Assembly (NCBI GenBank): GCA_023213395.1
Contig: CM041465.1
Span: 194,563,741-194,627,740, forward strand
Direction: 5' to 3'
DNA: 64,000 nucleotides
Source of the DNA: Cycas panzhihuaensis
Lineage: Eukaryota; Cycadophyta
The notes under the pieces are model-generated. The model saw only the letters and a list, made by a program, of their open reading frames with translations, had not been told where the DNA came from and ran no database searches. The translations under genes and the position numbers were made by a program. Below, piece by piece: positions 12,640 through 24,650 of the stretch (positions are counted from its first letter, which is position 1; each line of letters starts with the position of its first letter).

Positions 12640-12850
12640 ACTACGAGCTATCATTAAGGTTGTCACTTCTCCCCAAATGCTATAATTGACAGGTCTCATA
12701 AAAAATACCAATGTCTTAATATTGGTTGATGGAGGGAGTACTCATGACTTTATTAATTTACAAACCATAGAATAAGCAAGCCTTTAGATCACACCATATA
12801 AATAATTTTAGGTAACAGTAATAACTAATAAAATGATGCCCTATGGGGGA
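12640..12850 (+). pseudogene. Gypsy retropepsin remnant, copy B
   Basis: The reading GLIKNTNVLILVDGGSTHDFINLQ (12691-12759) is a near-consensus plant Gypsy protease active site, with catalytic Asp in VDGG and the following STH-x-F block. An ITNKMMPYGGLCTKD-like flap region follows up to about 12850. Stops before and after show it is dead. In a live element this aspartic protease would cut the gag-pol polyprotein inside the virus-like particle. Homologous to 6590-6760. Confidence 0.75.
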
Positions 12851-13029
12851 TTGTGTACTAAAGACTAACTTACCATGGAAGAGCAATTATATTTGGGTAA
12901 AATTGAGATGGCAAAAAGATAGTTTGACTTGAACCTATAGGGTGGTTTCTATGGAGGGCAATTCTTTGCATCATATAGGATCTCATGATATTAGTCCTTC
13001 ATAGAAGGGGAAGGAAGATTAGGCCTTAA

Positions 13030-13700
13030 GCGAGACGTATGTGTGAAACATAAGTAGATTAAACATTGTCTAGAGTTTGATTCAAGTTATCTTTCTAAAG
13101 AGTTTGGGTCTTTGAATGATTATAGTCTTGTGTATTAATTCTTTAATCTATGGCTATTGCCCAAAGGTTTACATGCATGGATCTAAACTAACTGGGTTTC
13201 TTCAATTTCCTATGAACCTAATATTTATAGCATTGATTGAGGTTTCTTTGTGGTCCTTTTTCAGAATAACAGTGATAAGAATATAATTTTTGATAAGGGA
13301 CCCTAGTTTATGGCCTAGAGTGGGTTGTTCATGAAATTCTGGGAGAAGTCATTTGATTTGCATTAAGAAATTCCTAGGTCCATTGAAGTTTGGGTTAAAT
13401 TCCCTTTTTTACCATTATAATATTAAAGTGACAAAGCCTTTGATGCTATTGGATTATCCTTAGGGCATTTTATTAGGGTTGTTGAAATTGTTTCATCCTA
13501 AAGGGTTACTTCTTTTACTCAAATATGTGTTGAAGTAGATGTCACAGAGGATATTTCAGATCAAATAGAGCTAGTTTTAGAGAGCCATCTTTGGATGCAA
13601 GAATTGATTATGAATATGTCCCTTTTAAATATGGATTTTGTTACCAATATGGACATTTTATCTATGAATGTCCTTAGAAGACCATTACTTATGGTCTAAT
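13030..13700 (+). pseudogene. DUF4283 plus zinc knuckle (LINE ORF1-like), copy B
   Basis: Motifs in order are CLEFDSSYLSKEFGSLNDY, LPKGLHAWI, GFFVVLFQNN, IIFDKGP*FMA, WVKFPFLPL, AFDAIGLSLGHFIRVVE, ICVEVDV, then a zinc-knuckle-like FCYQYGHFIYECP at about 13634-13674. This is the canonical order of plant DUF4283 proteins, found mainly as ORF1 of LINEs. The knuckle has Tyr in place of its second Cys. Several stops and a frame change break it. About 750 bases downstream an endonuclease start (14460) has the order expected of a LINE, which supports a LINE origin inside the Gypsy body. Confidence 0.75.
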
Positions 13701-13731
13701 CTCAAACTAAATAGATAACAAAGGTTTTATT

Positions 13732-14459
13732 TGCATGCTAAATAAAGGTTGATCTAGATCTGATCATGCTAATGGTTAAGGACCAATCAGAAGATAATCT
13801 CAAACAATAAGTTTTAAAGTTTAGCTTGTGATGATGGAGATGAGAGTGACAACCTTAATGTCAAGCATGAAGTTTATCCTGCCACTATGCAATAGAAGAA
13901 TATGATTAAGAACTATCGAAGGCAACATAGTACAAGTGACATGTCAAGAGGGGTTTAGGTAGCATAGTAGGAGGGAAATTATTAGCCCTAAAAGTAGGTC
14001 TCATTTCTAATCTGGTATTTGTTCCAACTACCCCCCCACTTCTTCTTTAAACATGTTGGATGTGTTTGTGGGAAGTGAAATGTAGGGAATATATATCATA
14101 TTAGAAACTCTGAATCTTCAAGCCAATGAAATGAATGAGGTGATAAAGGAGTTAAATATTGGTAGAGATGATCTTAAAGGTAGGGAGATAGTGCCATATA
14201 AAGGCAAGAGTGGTATTATATTAGCTCTAGTTAGTGAAATTCAAATGGATTGTAGGGATATAAATTAAAAAAATTGTAGAAATTTCCATATTGAAATTTG
14301 TAATCTAGAAACCAAGAGAGGGTTGTAAGGTGGGATGTAAGCTCAACAAACTTCTTATATCATTGAAAGGTAAGCTCTAGATACTCATTAGAGGGAGATC
14401 TCCAGTTAATCCAAAGCTGGACCAAAATTAAGAAAGGGCCTAATTTGTTTTAAGCATAA
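13732..14459 (+). other. Spacer between ORF1-like and endonuclease remnants
   Basis: No readable frame. The position between the zinc knuckle and the endonuclease start is where plant LINEs carry the disordered end of ORF1 and the ORF1-ORF2 gap. Contains a C7 run near 14032. Confidence 0.35.
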
Positions 14460-14545
14460 ATGATAATTGTTTCATATAACATAAAAGGGGTGGGTTTGAC
14501 CTCTTCTAAGTGAACCTATTAGTTGGAGGTGTCTCTTATTTATAG
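14460..14545 (+). pseudogene. Start of a LINE endonuclease (ORF2) remnant
   Basis: ATG at 14460 opens MIIVSYNIKGVGLTSSK, which matches the start of plant LINE apurinic-type endonucleases (M-x-x-x-S-[WY]-N-x-[RK]-G-x-G). A stop follows after 17 codons and the likeness fades near 14545, so only the first strand of the domain remains. It supports a plus-strand LINE starting with the DUF4283 segment upstream. Confidence 0.5.
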
Positions 14546-17079
14546 TTGTAAGGGACGTTTGGTATATATGATTCTTAGTAGTATTATGGTAGTTTTTGAT
14601 TGGTTGTGTGTTTTAAAGATTTGTCAAGGTGAAGGCTATGGTTTTTTTTTATGTAGGATTGACTTTGTAAATTTGTTAAGGAAATGACTATGTCTTTTTT
14701 GTATTTGATTAGTTTTGTAAATTTATCAAGGTGATGTCTATGGATTTTTTGCAAAGAGATGTGATTAGTTATTTTAGTGTTTGTCATGTGTTGGCAATGA
14801 GCTAGTTATAAGCAAGATGTTAATAATACATATACTTTAGATGTTGGGCATATTTTGTGTTGGATTAACAAACTTTAGCTCTGTAACTTTAATGGTTATA
14901 AGCATCAATGGTATGACTTCTTGATTAGTTAAGTGGTTGCTGATCCATTCTAACCTAATCGGCTTATGCCCTGTTTGTTTTGAATATGTTACTAGAACCA
15001 AGATTTAGATGAGTTAAAGTGCATGGCATACTTCATGCTTTAGTTTACTATGCCTTGGTTAGACTAGCTTGTAATGGCTTGTAGTGATTGATCATGACTT
15101 GGTTTGTGGTTGTTTTGTGGTGATGAGACTTTGATTAGAAGTATGTCTAAAGTTGATCATAGTATAGGTTTTTTCTCCCAATGTTAGAGCTCATCTATTA
15201 GTCTGAGTGACTTGCTTATATACCCTTATTAGAATACTTACGAATACATGTTATGCATTTTTTTTATGGTGTTGAGTTTTGTGATTTCCTATCAGGAAGG
15301 TCATGGAGATGAGTTGCATGGGTCATTTGGATGGTGGTTTGGCTTTACATGAATGCTGCTACTTCTTATTAGCTTGACTGGGTTGACAATGAATTTATTC
15401 AATGGGGTGAGTTTTATTAGGGTTTTTTTGGACTAGATAGTTATGTGGATCAACATAGTTGTATTCTTATTGATTGGTTCATAAGAAGGAAATTTGCATA
15501 AATAACTTCGGGTAGAGTGTGTTGTGGTGATTTGTATGTTTTATGTAGATTGACATGTTTTATCTTTTTAGTGTTAAGGATCAACCTCTTTAGGTTAGGT
15601 TGAGTTAATTGATCATATGCCTAATTGTCTTTTCGGCATAATAGAGCCTATTGTAGTTTGGCTTCAGGAGTGTTGGATTGGCACAACAAATGGATCAATG
15701 TCACTATATGGATTTGATTGTTTGGATCAACCCATCACATCATAAGTGTCTTTTGGTGGAGCAATGACTAAGTTGATTAGCCTATTATGCCGTGGATGTG
15801 GTCTTATCACCTCTTGATGGATTGACAACAATATCATGGTGTGGATTGCCATATTTATTTACCTTATTCTTTAGCTCACAATTTTGATGGAAGATGGCTT
15901 ATGGTGGTTGGTCTTGGCATGGAGGACATTTGACTGTGTGAATACAGGCTTTCTGTAGGTCTCGTGGTGGCATTTGTTAATGTTCAATGATAGTTAGAGT
16001 TAAATGTGGCCAATGTTTTTTAGATCGATTATGTTGCAATGATTGACGAGCGATATCTTTTTCCATGTAATAATTGATGGTTTGAGATTTTAAGATTAGT
16101 AGATCTTGGTAGTTATGTTTCAATAGGTAAATTATTATGATCAATAGTTGGAGCTTTGACGTCTTTCATATATTGGTGTGATGCATTTTAAGTTTAGTCT
16201 AGCCATTATATTTAACATCTTTTAAAGAACTAATTGCCTGGCATGAAGATATATTTGGTGATTTTGCATTATGGTTTAGTGTCAGCATGCTTGGTGGGAA
16301 TGTTTGGCATTTTTAGCAATGGTAGATTAGCATGCAAGCTCTATGCTAATGAGCATGATCTCTCATGACATGGGTAGCTTGGCATGTGGGTTTTATTTTA
16401 AGTGGGTATGGAGGGTGGAATTCAAGGTGGTTATGACAATGGTAGCTAGACATGTAAATAATCATGACTATCAGATATGATATTTCTCATAATTTCTATA
16501 GGGGCCTATGATGTTTTTTATCTCTTTTACCAGATTTTAAGTTACAAATATGTACAAGTGATGGAAGGTTCTATTTATCTTATTTTATTGGTTGTTGACT
16601 GATAAAATATTTGTAGTCCATTCTAGACTATTTATATCTTTTACTAACTCTAAATCATTTGGATGGTTTGGAGTCGATCGATATAAATCTCTCCAAAGTA
16701 AGCAAGACAATCTATAATTCTTGGGTAATTTTGGTGGAATAGTACCCCTTATGATGTGGCATCTTATACCAAAGGATTAACCCCACTTTATGAGGATTTT
16801 ACTTGTAAAAAGAAAAAGATTAGCTTACCAAATCAAAATATATATTAGGGTCACCTACACTCATTATGCTAGTTAAAGGGATTACTGTGGCTCTAAGCAC
16901 ATAATAATTAAGGATGTTAGGAACATTTGTAATGAACTACACTAAATTGTTCATAATCTTTTAGAAAAATGGAAAGAAATAGAAGTTGTAAGCACCATCT
17001 GTTATGCCCAACTAGCAGGTATCATCTCATAGGATGGAGAAAGTCCTTAAGAGCATAATAAGTTTATGTTATTAATTAC
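14546..17079. other. Unassigned T/G-rich stretch with a short tandem repeat
   Basis: No domain recognised. At about 14598-14765 three degenerate copies of a 55-60 bp unit occur, each with a GTAAATTT-type block, a (T/G)CAAGGTGA-type block and a CTATG followed by T-run. The rest to about 16700 is unusually T and G rich on the plus strand with scattered TGG and GGTT motifs. From about 16740 the composition returns to that of the Gypsy body. Most simply it is old inserted sequence between the protease and reverse transcriptase parts of the Gypsy relic. Confidence 0.35.
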
Positions 17080-17397
17080 TATGTAATATTAATACCAGAA
17101 GAAGTAGAGGTCCATCTAAAACTATAATTTATACTAAAAAACATTTCAAAGGTGTTTGAGGGCCTTTGAGAGTTGCTCCCAAAGTGTAAAATAGGTAATA
17201 ATATCAAACTTGAGCTAGGTATAGCTCTTATTAATATTCGAGCTTACACGTATCCATATAATTATAAAATTTTGATAAAGAAACTTATGTGGGAATTGGT
17301 AGAACAAGGCACTATCACCCTTAATAAGAGCTTATATATAACCTTATTAATTATAGTCTCAAAGAAGTATGGATCATTTAGAACTTATGTAGATTAA
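17080..17397 (+). pseudogene. Gypsy reverse transcriptase N-terminal fragment
   Basis: The frame 17173-17397 reads NNIKLELGIALINIRAYTYP, a block ending LMWELVEQGTI, and KKYGSFRTYVD. This is the start of a Ty3/Gypsy RT (substrate-loop P-x-x-x-x-P-Y-R-Y-P region, then VKKKDGSWR-x-CVDYR). A PEEVEVHLK-like block precedes it near 17085. The domain ends abruptly after the equivalent of CVDYR, so the catalytic YxDD part, RNase H and integrase are missing. Orientation and order agree with the protease at 12640 and the LTR-like segment at 18460. Confidence 0.75.
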
Positions 17398-18133
17398 AGG
17401 AAATCCTTAACTTATATGGATTCCTTAAAGGTATAGTAGGCAAGAAAGATCGAAAGTTTACAAGTTAATTATTGATGGAAATTTTTCATTAGGCAGGGGT
17501 TCATCTAGCCACAAGCATGACTTATTATCCATGGGTAAATAATTAGATGGAGGTATAAATATTAACACTCTTTTTTTCATCCATAAATCTTGAGAATTCT
17601 ATTTTTTTTCCCCTCGTAATCATGTCTACAAGAATGTAAAAAATAGAGTAATATACATACTATAATTTGAGTACAATTTTCACAACATAACCCAATTTGA
17701 GATTAGGTCTAAAATAAACTCATAGAATTATTTAAGTTATATAACTCTGCAGAAGAAATATTTTTGGTATTCCCTAAGGATTCTTTAAAATTTGAGTTAG
17801 AATCTTGAGATATCAAATTCATCTAATCAAAATTACCCATTGAAGTTAGAAGAACTAATCTATATTTTGTCCATTAAAACAACTCGAATATAGCCCAATA
17901 CATAATTACAAAACTAAATTTAAGAATTATAAAAAATGTGAAATTACATCTAAAATTATTTTGCTCTAATGCATTCTTTTGTTTCTCCTCTCTATGTTTG
18001 TAATGATCTAAGCCTCCGTATATAAGTAACCCTTTATTTACTCAAAGTAAGATTAAAAAATATTTTTAGGAGTGTAAAAGCATATAGGTTCCATGAATAT
18101 AACATGTAGCATATATGTAGTTATCATATAAGT

Positions 18134-18135
<2 letters not shown>
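17398..18135. other. AT-rich stretch, nothing recognised
   Basis: Between the RT fragment and the third LTR-like copy no coding motif could be read. RNase H and integrase would be expected here in an intact element, so a deletion is likely. Confidence 0.4.

Positions 18136-18218
<83 letters not shown>
18136..18218. repeat. (AT)n microsatellite
   Basis: About 40 uninterrupted TA dinucleotides, with short AT-rich flanks. Confidence 0.98.
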
Positions 18219-18221
<3 letters not shown>

Positions 18222-18459
18222 ATAATTATGAGTTATCTCCTAAATCACATGTTCAACTTTGTGAGGCTTATAATCCCATAAGAAAATATCCTATTATTAA
18301 AGGGAAAAGAAAATCTAGAGAAATTTCTTAGAAACGAATAAGTCTTAAAAGGAAATCTTAGGGAGTAGCCTATCCAATCACCACACTAAGCTTACAACTC
18401 GATGAGCATAAATATAGATATGTGAAGATTTGATATGCTTATATGTTAGGTTAATTGAC

Positions 18460-18850
18460 TTAATATGTACCTATATGAGGTTCATCTCTATATAAGCTGC
18501 TAAATATTTGAGATGAGGTTGTCTTTTATTTTATCTTAAATAAATATTAGATGGAGCTCAAACTCTACTTAGTTATGTCTATATAAAGGCAAAGGGTCTT
18601 ATGGGAAGAATTATTAATTTAATTTTTCATCTACTCTCTTTTGGTTAGAGGCAAACATTAGAGGATCCCTTCTTAAAAAATAACTATAGTAGTTAGTGGA
18701 AAATTTATAATTATTATTTGGACTCTTCATTTTATTTATTTATTTATTTTCCCTAATTTTACAAGACTTAAGAAATTAATATTCTTAGTAGAAATTTACA
18801 GGTAGTACCTCCCAAGACCACTATAACAAATATTTTGAATTAATAAAAAG
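18460..18850 (+). repeat. LTR-like segment, copy C
   Basis: Diverged copy of the segments at 4722 and 7654. It has CTATATAAAG at 18579-18588, then GAAGAATTATTAATT, GAGGCAAACATTAGAGGATCC, a TTTGGACTCTTC block and a terminal GTAGTACCTCCCAAGA. With copies A and B this makes an LTR, internal, LTR, internal, LTR order over 14 kb. Ends are not fixed. Confidence 0.5.
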
Positions 18851-19099
18851 CGTATTTGAATTTTACAAGGGTGCACTTTGGTTTCTATTTCTAATATTAA
18901 GTGTTAGTATAGCATGCTTGTCAAATAATCTATATATAAGCAACATTTTTTTTACTTAGATAAGGAGGTGGTGTGAGGTAGGAGCATAATAAAAGTAAAA
19001 TTTGAAGAACTCTTACTAAAGTCAATATTATAAGCCTATTCAAGAAAAACTTATTAATAACATCATTTGTATTTATGTGTAAAATGCAAAGGTAAACAA

Positions 19100-19636
19100 G
19101 TCTTATAGCAATAGGGTGGTGCTCCCTTCAATGACACCAAAAGTATACAAATTCAAGGCCTCTAACTATGTAGAAATCCTAACTACCATCCCCTTAAAAT
19201 TAGGAAACTAACTTGGAGTGAAAACACCCTCAAATAAAAAACTATTTATTTTTAGTGAAATCCTAACTATTACCATTTTTAATAAATTTTTAGAAGTTCT
19301 CCAAATTACTAAAAAATTGACCCATAGGTAGTTAAACATGTCACAAGCCCTACAAAAATATAAGTAATATAAATTTAATCTTCTAAATAAGAAAAATAAT
19401 ACCCACAAAATATTACAAAAGTGATAAATAATCATAAAATGCCATTTTAGGCTTATAATGATCTTATTTAGGCTAAAAAATATTGTAAATAATATCATAA
19501 TCAATAAAAATAACAATTATCATTTTTTAAAGATCTCATTATTGTCAAAATTTGGGCTTAAATGGACCCCTAAAAGAAAAGCTATAACTTCAGTAACTTG
19601 ACCCTTTCGAATTTATAACTTGTAAATGCTCCTACA
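19100..19636 (-). repeat. Probable 3' LTR of Gypsy-2
   Basis: On the minus strand a purine tract (AGGGAGGATGA, plus-strand 19637-19649) is followed directly by TGTAGGAGCATTTACAAG, a good LTR start after a polypurine tract. The tract lies just after the chromodomain region of the integrase, as expected. The other LTR of this element was not found, so the distal edge (about 19100) is a guess. Confidence 0.5.
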
Positions 19637-19639
19637 TCA

Positions 19640-21066
19640 TCCTCCCTTGCTTGAAAAAAACTCAACTTCTATGGGCTAATGTATTGGAGCTCCTACCTTT
19701 TGTCCATATTGAGTTTCTTTAATTTACTTTTTGAAATTTATATATTATCCTCCTACTATAATTCTCTCCATTGGACCAAATACCTATCATAATTGCCTTG
19801 GCTTGTATGAACTATTTTTTTATCCAATACCTATTTAATCTTTTCCCTCTTCTTCCTTAGTATATACTGCCTCTAGTTCACCTCTTCTATTTCATCTTCT
19901 ACCTCATTATCTCCTTTATGGAAAGCATATAAATCAAAAATATTAAATATAGGTGGAATATCAAAATTATTTGGTAGATTTAACTCATAGGTATTATCAT
20001 TAATTTTCCTCATAATTATATAGGGACATATCTTCTTATATTTTAACTTATTATATGTACCTTAAGGAAATTTATCTTTCCTTAAGTATACCATCACCAA
20101 GTCCCCTTATGTAAATACCTTACTTCTCTCGCTCAAATTTATTTCTACCTTGTACTTATCATTACCATCCTATAATTTAGTCTTGACCTCATCATGCACT
20201 TACTATATATCTTCTATAAAGGCATTTGCATTGTCACTTATCTTGTCATCGATTGGTAATTGCACCAAATTCAATAGTCCCTTAGGATTCTTGCCATATA
20301 CTATATAAAATAGTGACTTACCTATTAGCTTATTTATAGAGATATTATAGGCAAACTCAACCTATACCAATGTTAAATCCCACAGCTTGGGTTTCTCTCC
20401 AACAATACATCTCATTAGGTTTTCTAAACTCCTAATTACCACCTCTATTTATCCATTAATTTGTAAATAGTAAGCACTACTAAATTGTATCTTTATCTAT
20501 AATTTCTTTCATAATGTTCTCTAAAAATAACTTAGAAAAATATTATTTCTATCTAAAGTGATAGTCATTAACATCTCATGTATCCTAGTAACCTCCTTAA
20601 AAAATAAATCTATTATTCTTATTATATCACTAGTATTTCTGCATGCAATAAAACGAGCCATCTTTAAAAATTTATCTACAATAGTAAATATAAAGTCATT
20701 ACTTCATTGGGTATTTGGCAATCTTAATATAAAATCCATGCTTAAATATGTCCATGGTCCCTCTGGCACTAGTAATGGTATATATAGTTTAGTATTTTAT
20801 GCATGTCCTTTAGCCACTCAACAAATTCTACAGCTTGTCACATACTTTGTCATATCCTACTTCGTCTTTAGCTAAAATTACTTATCCTCCACCAAAGTTA
20901 TAGTCTTGTTCATGTTAAAGTGTCCTCCAAGACCTCCAGTATATAATATCCTTATAAGGTTATCCTTCATGGACTCAACTATAATACATAATTATTTTCC
21001 TTTAAATAGGTATCCATCCTACACGAAATAGTCATCATACTCAAACCCATTACTATTAACTAAGGT
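19640..21066 (-). pseudogene. Gypsy-2 integrase with chromodomain-like end
   Basis: In broken minus-strand frames the order is DGYLFKGK, GGLGGHFNMNKT and a CRIC zinc-binding end, WTYLSMDFILRLP (first catalytic Asp), DLFFKEVTRIHE, TLDRNNIF (second Asp), and SAYYLQING*IEVV (catalytic Glu). These are followed by GEKPKLWDL, YGKNPKGLLNLVQLP, a YNKLKYKKICPY block, PPIFNIFDLYAFH and a chromodomain-like DRYLVQWREL. This is a plant chromovirus-type Gypsy integrase. Its 5' neighbour, RNase H, lies 14.3 kb away at 35400 because Copia-1 was inserted between them. Many stops, so it is dead. Confidence 0.88.
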
Positions 21067-21071
21067 ATTCC

Positions 21072-21368
21072 TGAAGAGTGTGGATCCATCCTTCATCTCC
21101 ATGCACTAAATACAAAGGCAAATATGGGAGCAAGAGAGACTTGAGAGAAAGAAAGTACTCTCATAAAATGGGGAGGTAAGAATGAGCCTCCTCCATTGAG
21201 ATTTTACTTTTATATTGAGAGACGCAGCATTAGAGTTAGGTGAAATGAAATTGCACATAATACACATGAAAGTACATTTCACTTAAGTGATTTAATTTAA
21301 AGTTCACTTAAGACCCTTTTTAGAAATAATCAACTAATGTAATGACCTTGTGACATTAACCCTTTTCA
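21072..21368 (-). repeat. Copia-1 3' LTR
   Basis: 297 bp, pairing with 35097-35394. The edge toward the interior is CCCTTTTCA, directly followed by the polypurine tract complement ATCTCCCCCTTAATGG (21369-21384). Confidence 0.9.
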
Positions 21369-21384
21369 ATCTCCCCCTTAATGG
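21369..21384 (-). promoter_or_regulatory. Copia-1 polypurine tract
   Basis: Minus-strand reading CCATTAAGGGGGAGAT, directly next to the 3' LTR. It primes plus-strand DNA synthesis in LTR elements. Confidence 0.8.
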
Positions 21385-21801
21385 TAGAAGGTCATTTCAT
21401 CCTATTTTATTCTATCCTATGAGGTCTTTATTTGAGCATCTTACAAAGCAAACTACTATGACACTTTTGGGGAAAACCCTCATGGGGAAGAAAACTCACA
21501 TATTTTCTAATCTACTAACCTGGATCAAGCAGCTCTTTAAATGAAGCCATATAGCTAATCAATACAATAAATTTTATAGCTAAAATCTACTGAGTCTCCA
21601 TATACCATTTGGTCATCCCCCATGCCCTTTCAGGTTTTCACAGGTTTCAATTTTCTAAAATAATAAAACCCTTATCCTTTCATGCCCATAAGGGGTTTTC
21701 ACGAATGGGATAAAGCAAAGACTTACTCTTGTCCTTCCTGATCCACAAGGGGTTTTCATGAATGAGACAGAGTATGATGGTCCTATTATCATCTCCTTCA
21801 A

Positions 21802-23450
21802 TCAGTCAGAGATGGAGGCCCTAAGGCCGAGTTGCTTTCGAAACTGTTTAAACTTCACCCTCTTCAGTGGTTTAGTGAAGATATCAACCACTTCATCTAC
21901 TGTGGGGTAATACTCTAGTTGAATTGTGCCATCATGAACTAGTTCTCTAATCCTGTGGACTTTCGTACTTATATGTTTGGTATGATCATGTAATATATGA
22001 TTTTTATCCATTTGGATTATAGATTGATTATCTATATGTAAGCTAGTAGATCTTGTTTAGGTGGCATTTAATGTATTTAACAATTTTCTAAGCCATATCA
22101 CCTCCTTACTTGTCTCAGAAGCAGCAATATACTCAGCTTCAGCAGTTGAGTCTGCAACTATCTTCTACTATCTGGATCTCCATGATATTGGTGATGTTCT
22201 AAGAAATGTTACATACCCAGACGTAGATCTTCCTGTGTCTTTATCTCTGGAAAAGTCTGAGTCTGTGTATGCATAAAGTTTAAATTTTGCATTGGGTTCA
22301 TACAATAGACCATATTTGCTGGTCATCTTCAGGTACCTCAACACTCGTATTATAGCTTACTAGTGATTCTGCCTAGGATTTGTCATGAATCTTGCAAGAA
22401 TGCCAATAGAGTATGCAATATCTGGCCTTGTGTTGGTAGTATAGATGAGACTACCTACAAGTTGCCTATAGAGTGTTACGTCTGCCTCCCTAGTATCACC
22501 ATCAGCTGAGAGTTTAATATTAGGTTCCATAGGTGTATCTACTGGTCGAGTACCTTCCAACTAAAACTTTGTCAAAAGATCATTGATATATTTTTTTGGG
22601 GGGAGAAATATTTTGCCATTCTTTTGAGTTACTTCAATTCCTAAGTAATATTTTATCAACCCAAGGTTAGACAATTCAAAAGTTTTAGTAAGGTCCTTAT
22701 TTAGTTGGTTGATTACCTGTTCACTATTCCCCGTTATTAGCATATCATCCACGAAGATTAAGAGGTATGTGACTTTATCATTTTGGTGCTTAATGAATAA
22801 TATTGCATCAATATCTTGATAGTCACAAACCTCATATCCAAGTTACCTCATTCTTTCAGACAACTTGGTAAACCAAGCATAGGGGGTTTACTTTAGGTTG
22901 TACAAGGGCTTTCTGAGCCTGCAAACCTTATGCTTCTGACCAACAATCTTGTATCCTTCTAGTTGTGCCATGTAAATTTCTTCTTTAAGGACTCCATTGA
23001 GAAATGTAGTCTTTACATCGAGTTGGTGGATTTTCCAACCCTGTTGAGCAGCCAAGGCTATAAGAGTTATGATTTTAGGCCACTTGGTTATAAAAGTAAA
23101 GATTTCAGTGTAGTTAATGTCTTCCCTTTGCGTGAATCCTTTTGCTACCAACCTTGCCTTATGTTTTCTAGAGTGACATTTGATCTGTACTTGTTTTTGA
23201 ACACCCATTTGTTTTGAACTATGTTTCTTCTAAGTGGTAGATCAATAAGGTCCCATGTACTGTTCTTGATAAGAGATTGGTACTCTTCGTTCATGGCATT
23301 TCTCCAAGCCATATGCTTTACAGCTTGTAGGTACATTAGAGGCTCTTCATTAAGAGCAAGATGTGGTTCAAGCTCAATAGAAAGCGATTCATGCATCCTT
23401 GCTTTATAGGCACTTCTACTGCCAGTTTTGCCTACCTCATCTGGTCGCAT
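21802..23450 (-). pseudogene. Copia-1 reverse transcriptase and RNase H
   Basis: The RT block begins upstream with AWRNAMNEEYQSLIKNSTWD and KNKWVFKNKY, then RLVAKGFTQREDINYTEIF, QLDVKTTFLNGVLKEEIYM (first catalytic Asp) and FVDDMLITGNSE (catalytic pair intact, near 22740). GLIKYYLGIEV and the RNase H region with YRQLVGSLIYTTNTRPDIAY follow. The end is DEVVDIFTKPL then VKFKQFRKQLGLR at 21802. These are textbook Ty1/Copia motifs in order. Stops and frame changes lie between the open blocks. It would copy the element RNA into DNA in a virus-like particle. Confidence 0.92.
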
Positions 23451-23839
23451 GTCCTTGTGTAACTGGTAGGCTTTACGAAAACCTCGAGTTGGAAATGAGG
23501 TTTTTATTTCTACAGCTTATTGGTCTTCATTTTGATCCTAAAAAGGATCATGCGAAATGTTTAGCACAAAGGAAGTTGATGATGCTGAAGAAGATGGGCC
23601 AGCCACAAATGTTGGAGAAGATGATCCTTCTACTATAGCTTTGCCTTTGTCAACTTGGCTATTCACAAATGATGGTGCTGGATGTATACACATTAGTTGG
23701 GAATCATAACTTGTATCCTCTGGGGCTCTGTTGTTAGATTATAAGATTTTAAACAATTATTGAGCACCCCCCCCCCTAAATTTTGGAATCTGGACATCAA
23801 ATTCAGTAGCATCATTAAATTAGTATGAAGGCATCTTGG

Positions 23840-24650
23840 AGTCAAGTCTGAGTAATTGATCTTCATTCTCTATAAAGATAACATCTCTAGTGATGATGAT
23901 TTTACGCTATGAAGGTATGAAAACTTTGTACCCCTTTTTGTCGATAGGGTATTCGACAAAGATGCCTTTGATGGCTCTATTTTGGAGCTTGTTTCTATGT
24001 TCCTCCAAAATGTGAGCATAATAAGTAGAGCCAAAAATTTTGAAGTGGGATATAGAGGGGGTTTATCCATACCACATTTCATGTGGAGAGTGGCCGAGCT
24101 TGGAGGGACTAACAGTGTTGATATAATACACAACAGTCTAGATAGCCTCAACCCAAAGATAGACAGGGACATTCTTATATACCAGCATAGCACAAGCTAT
24201 GTTTATGATGGTCCTGTTCATGTTCTCAACAACTCCATTTTACTGGGGTGTACCTACAACAGTGGTCTCATGTTTGATTCCATATTGACGTAGGTATAGT
24301 TTAAACTCATTGGATATGTGCTCACCACAATTATCAGTCCTCAGTATTTTGATATTGAATCCAGATTCATTTTCCATGCAGGCCTTGAAAGCTTGAAACA
24401 TAGAAAAAGCTTCATCTTTCTTTGCAAGAAAAGCAACCCATACTTTCTTGGTAAAATCATAAATGAAAGTAATATAGTACCACTTTTGTTTGAGAGAAGG
24501 GATGGGCATAGGGCCGTATATATCTGAGTGTACAAGTTGCAAAGGTTGGATAGATTTCCACTGACTACGAGGAAAGGGTTGTCTTTGAGATTTGACAATA
24601 ATACATGCTTCGCATTTGAAGGGTTTAGAGGAGAGCTTAGGTAAACCAGG
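23840..24650 (-). pseudogene. Copia-1 integrase
   Basis: The open block 24542-24240 reads LVHSDIYGPMPIPS (first catalytic Asp) and ILRTDNCGEHISNEF (second Asp), and ends in TTVVGTPQ. The downstream reading in another frame has GVVENMNRTI (catalytic Glu), a W-x-EA block, KLGHSPHEMWYG and a KIFG block, then the KGYKVFIPS and ITRDVIF end. The GAG-pre-integrase zinc region upstream is poorly preserved. Stops within make it non-functional. Confidence 0.9.

Larger units (their letters stand above)
7654..13731 (+). repeat. Tandem unit B of the Gypsy relic, split by a LINE
   Basis: Unit B repeats unit A from AAGTATC at 7654 to AAAGGTTTTATT at about 13731 with moderate divergence. It is interrupted at 8174 by the LINE and resumes at 11375. 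Removing the LINE leaves about 2.88 kb, against 2.92 kb for unit A. Beyond 13731 the sequence continues into material that unit A lacks, so unit A is the truncated copy. TATA box TATATAAAGA is at 7851-7860. Confidence 0.7.

Noticed and set aside
19208-19516. 102-codon minus-strand frame rich in Phe, Leu and Ile
   Set aside because: Lies in the probable Gypsy-2 LTR and its composition is that of AT-rich DNA; looks like a chance membrane-like frame.
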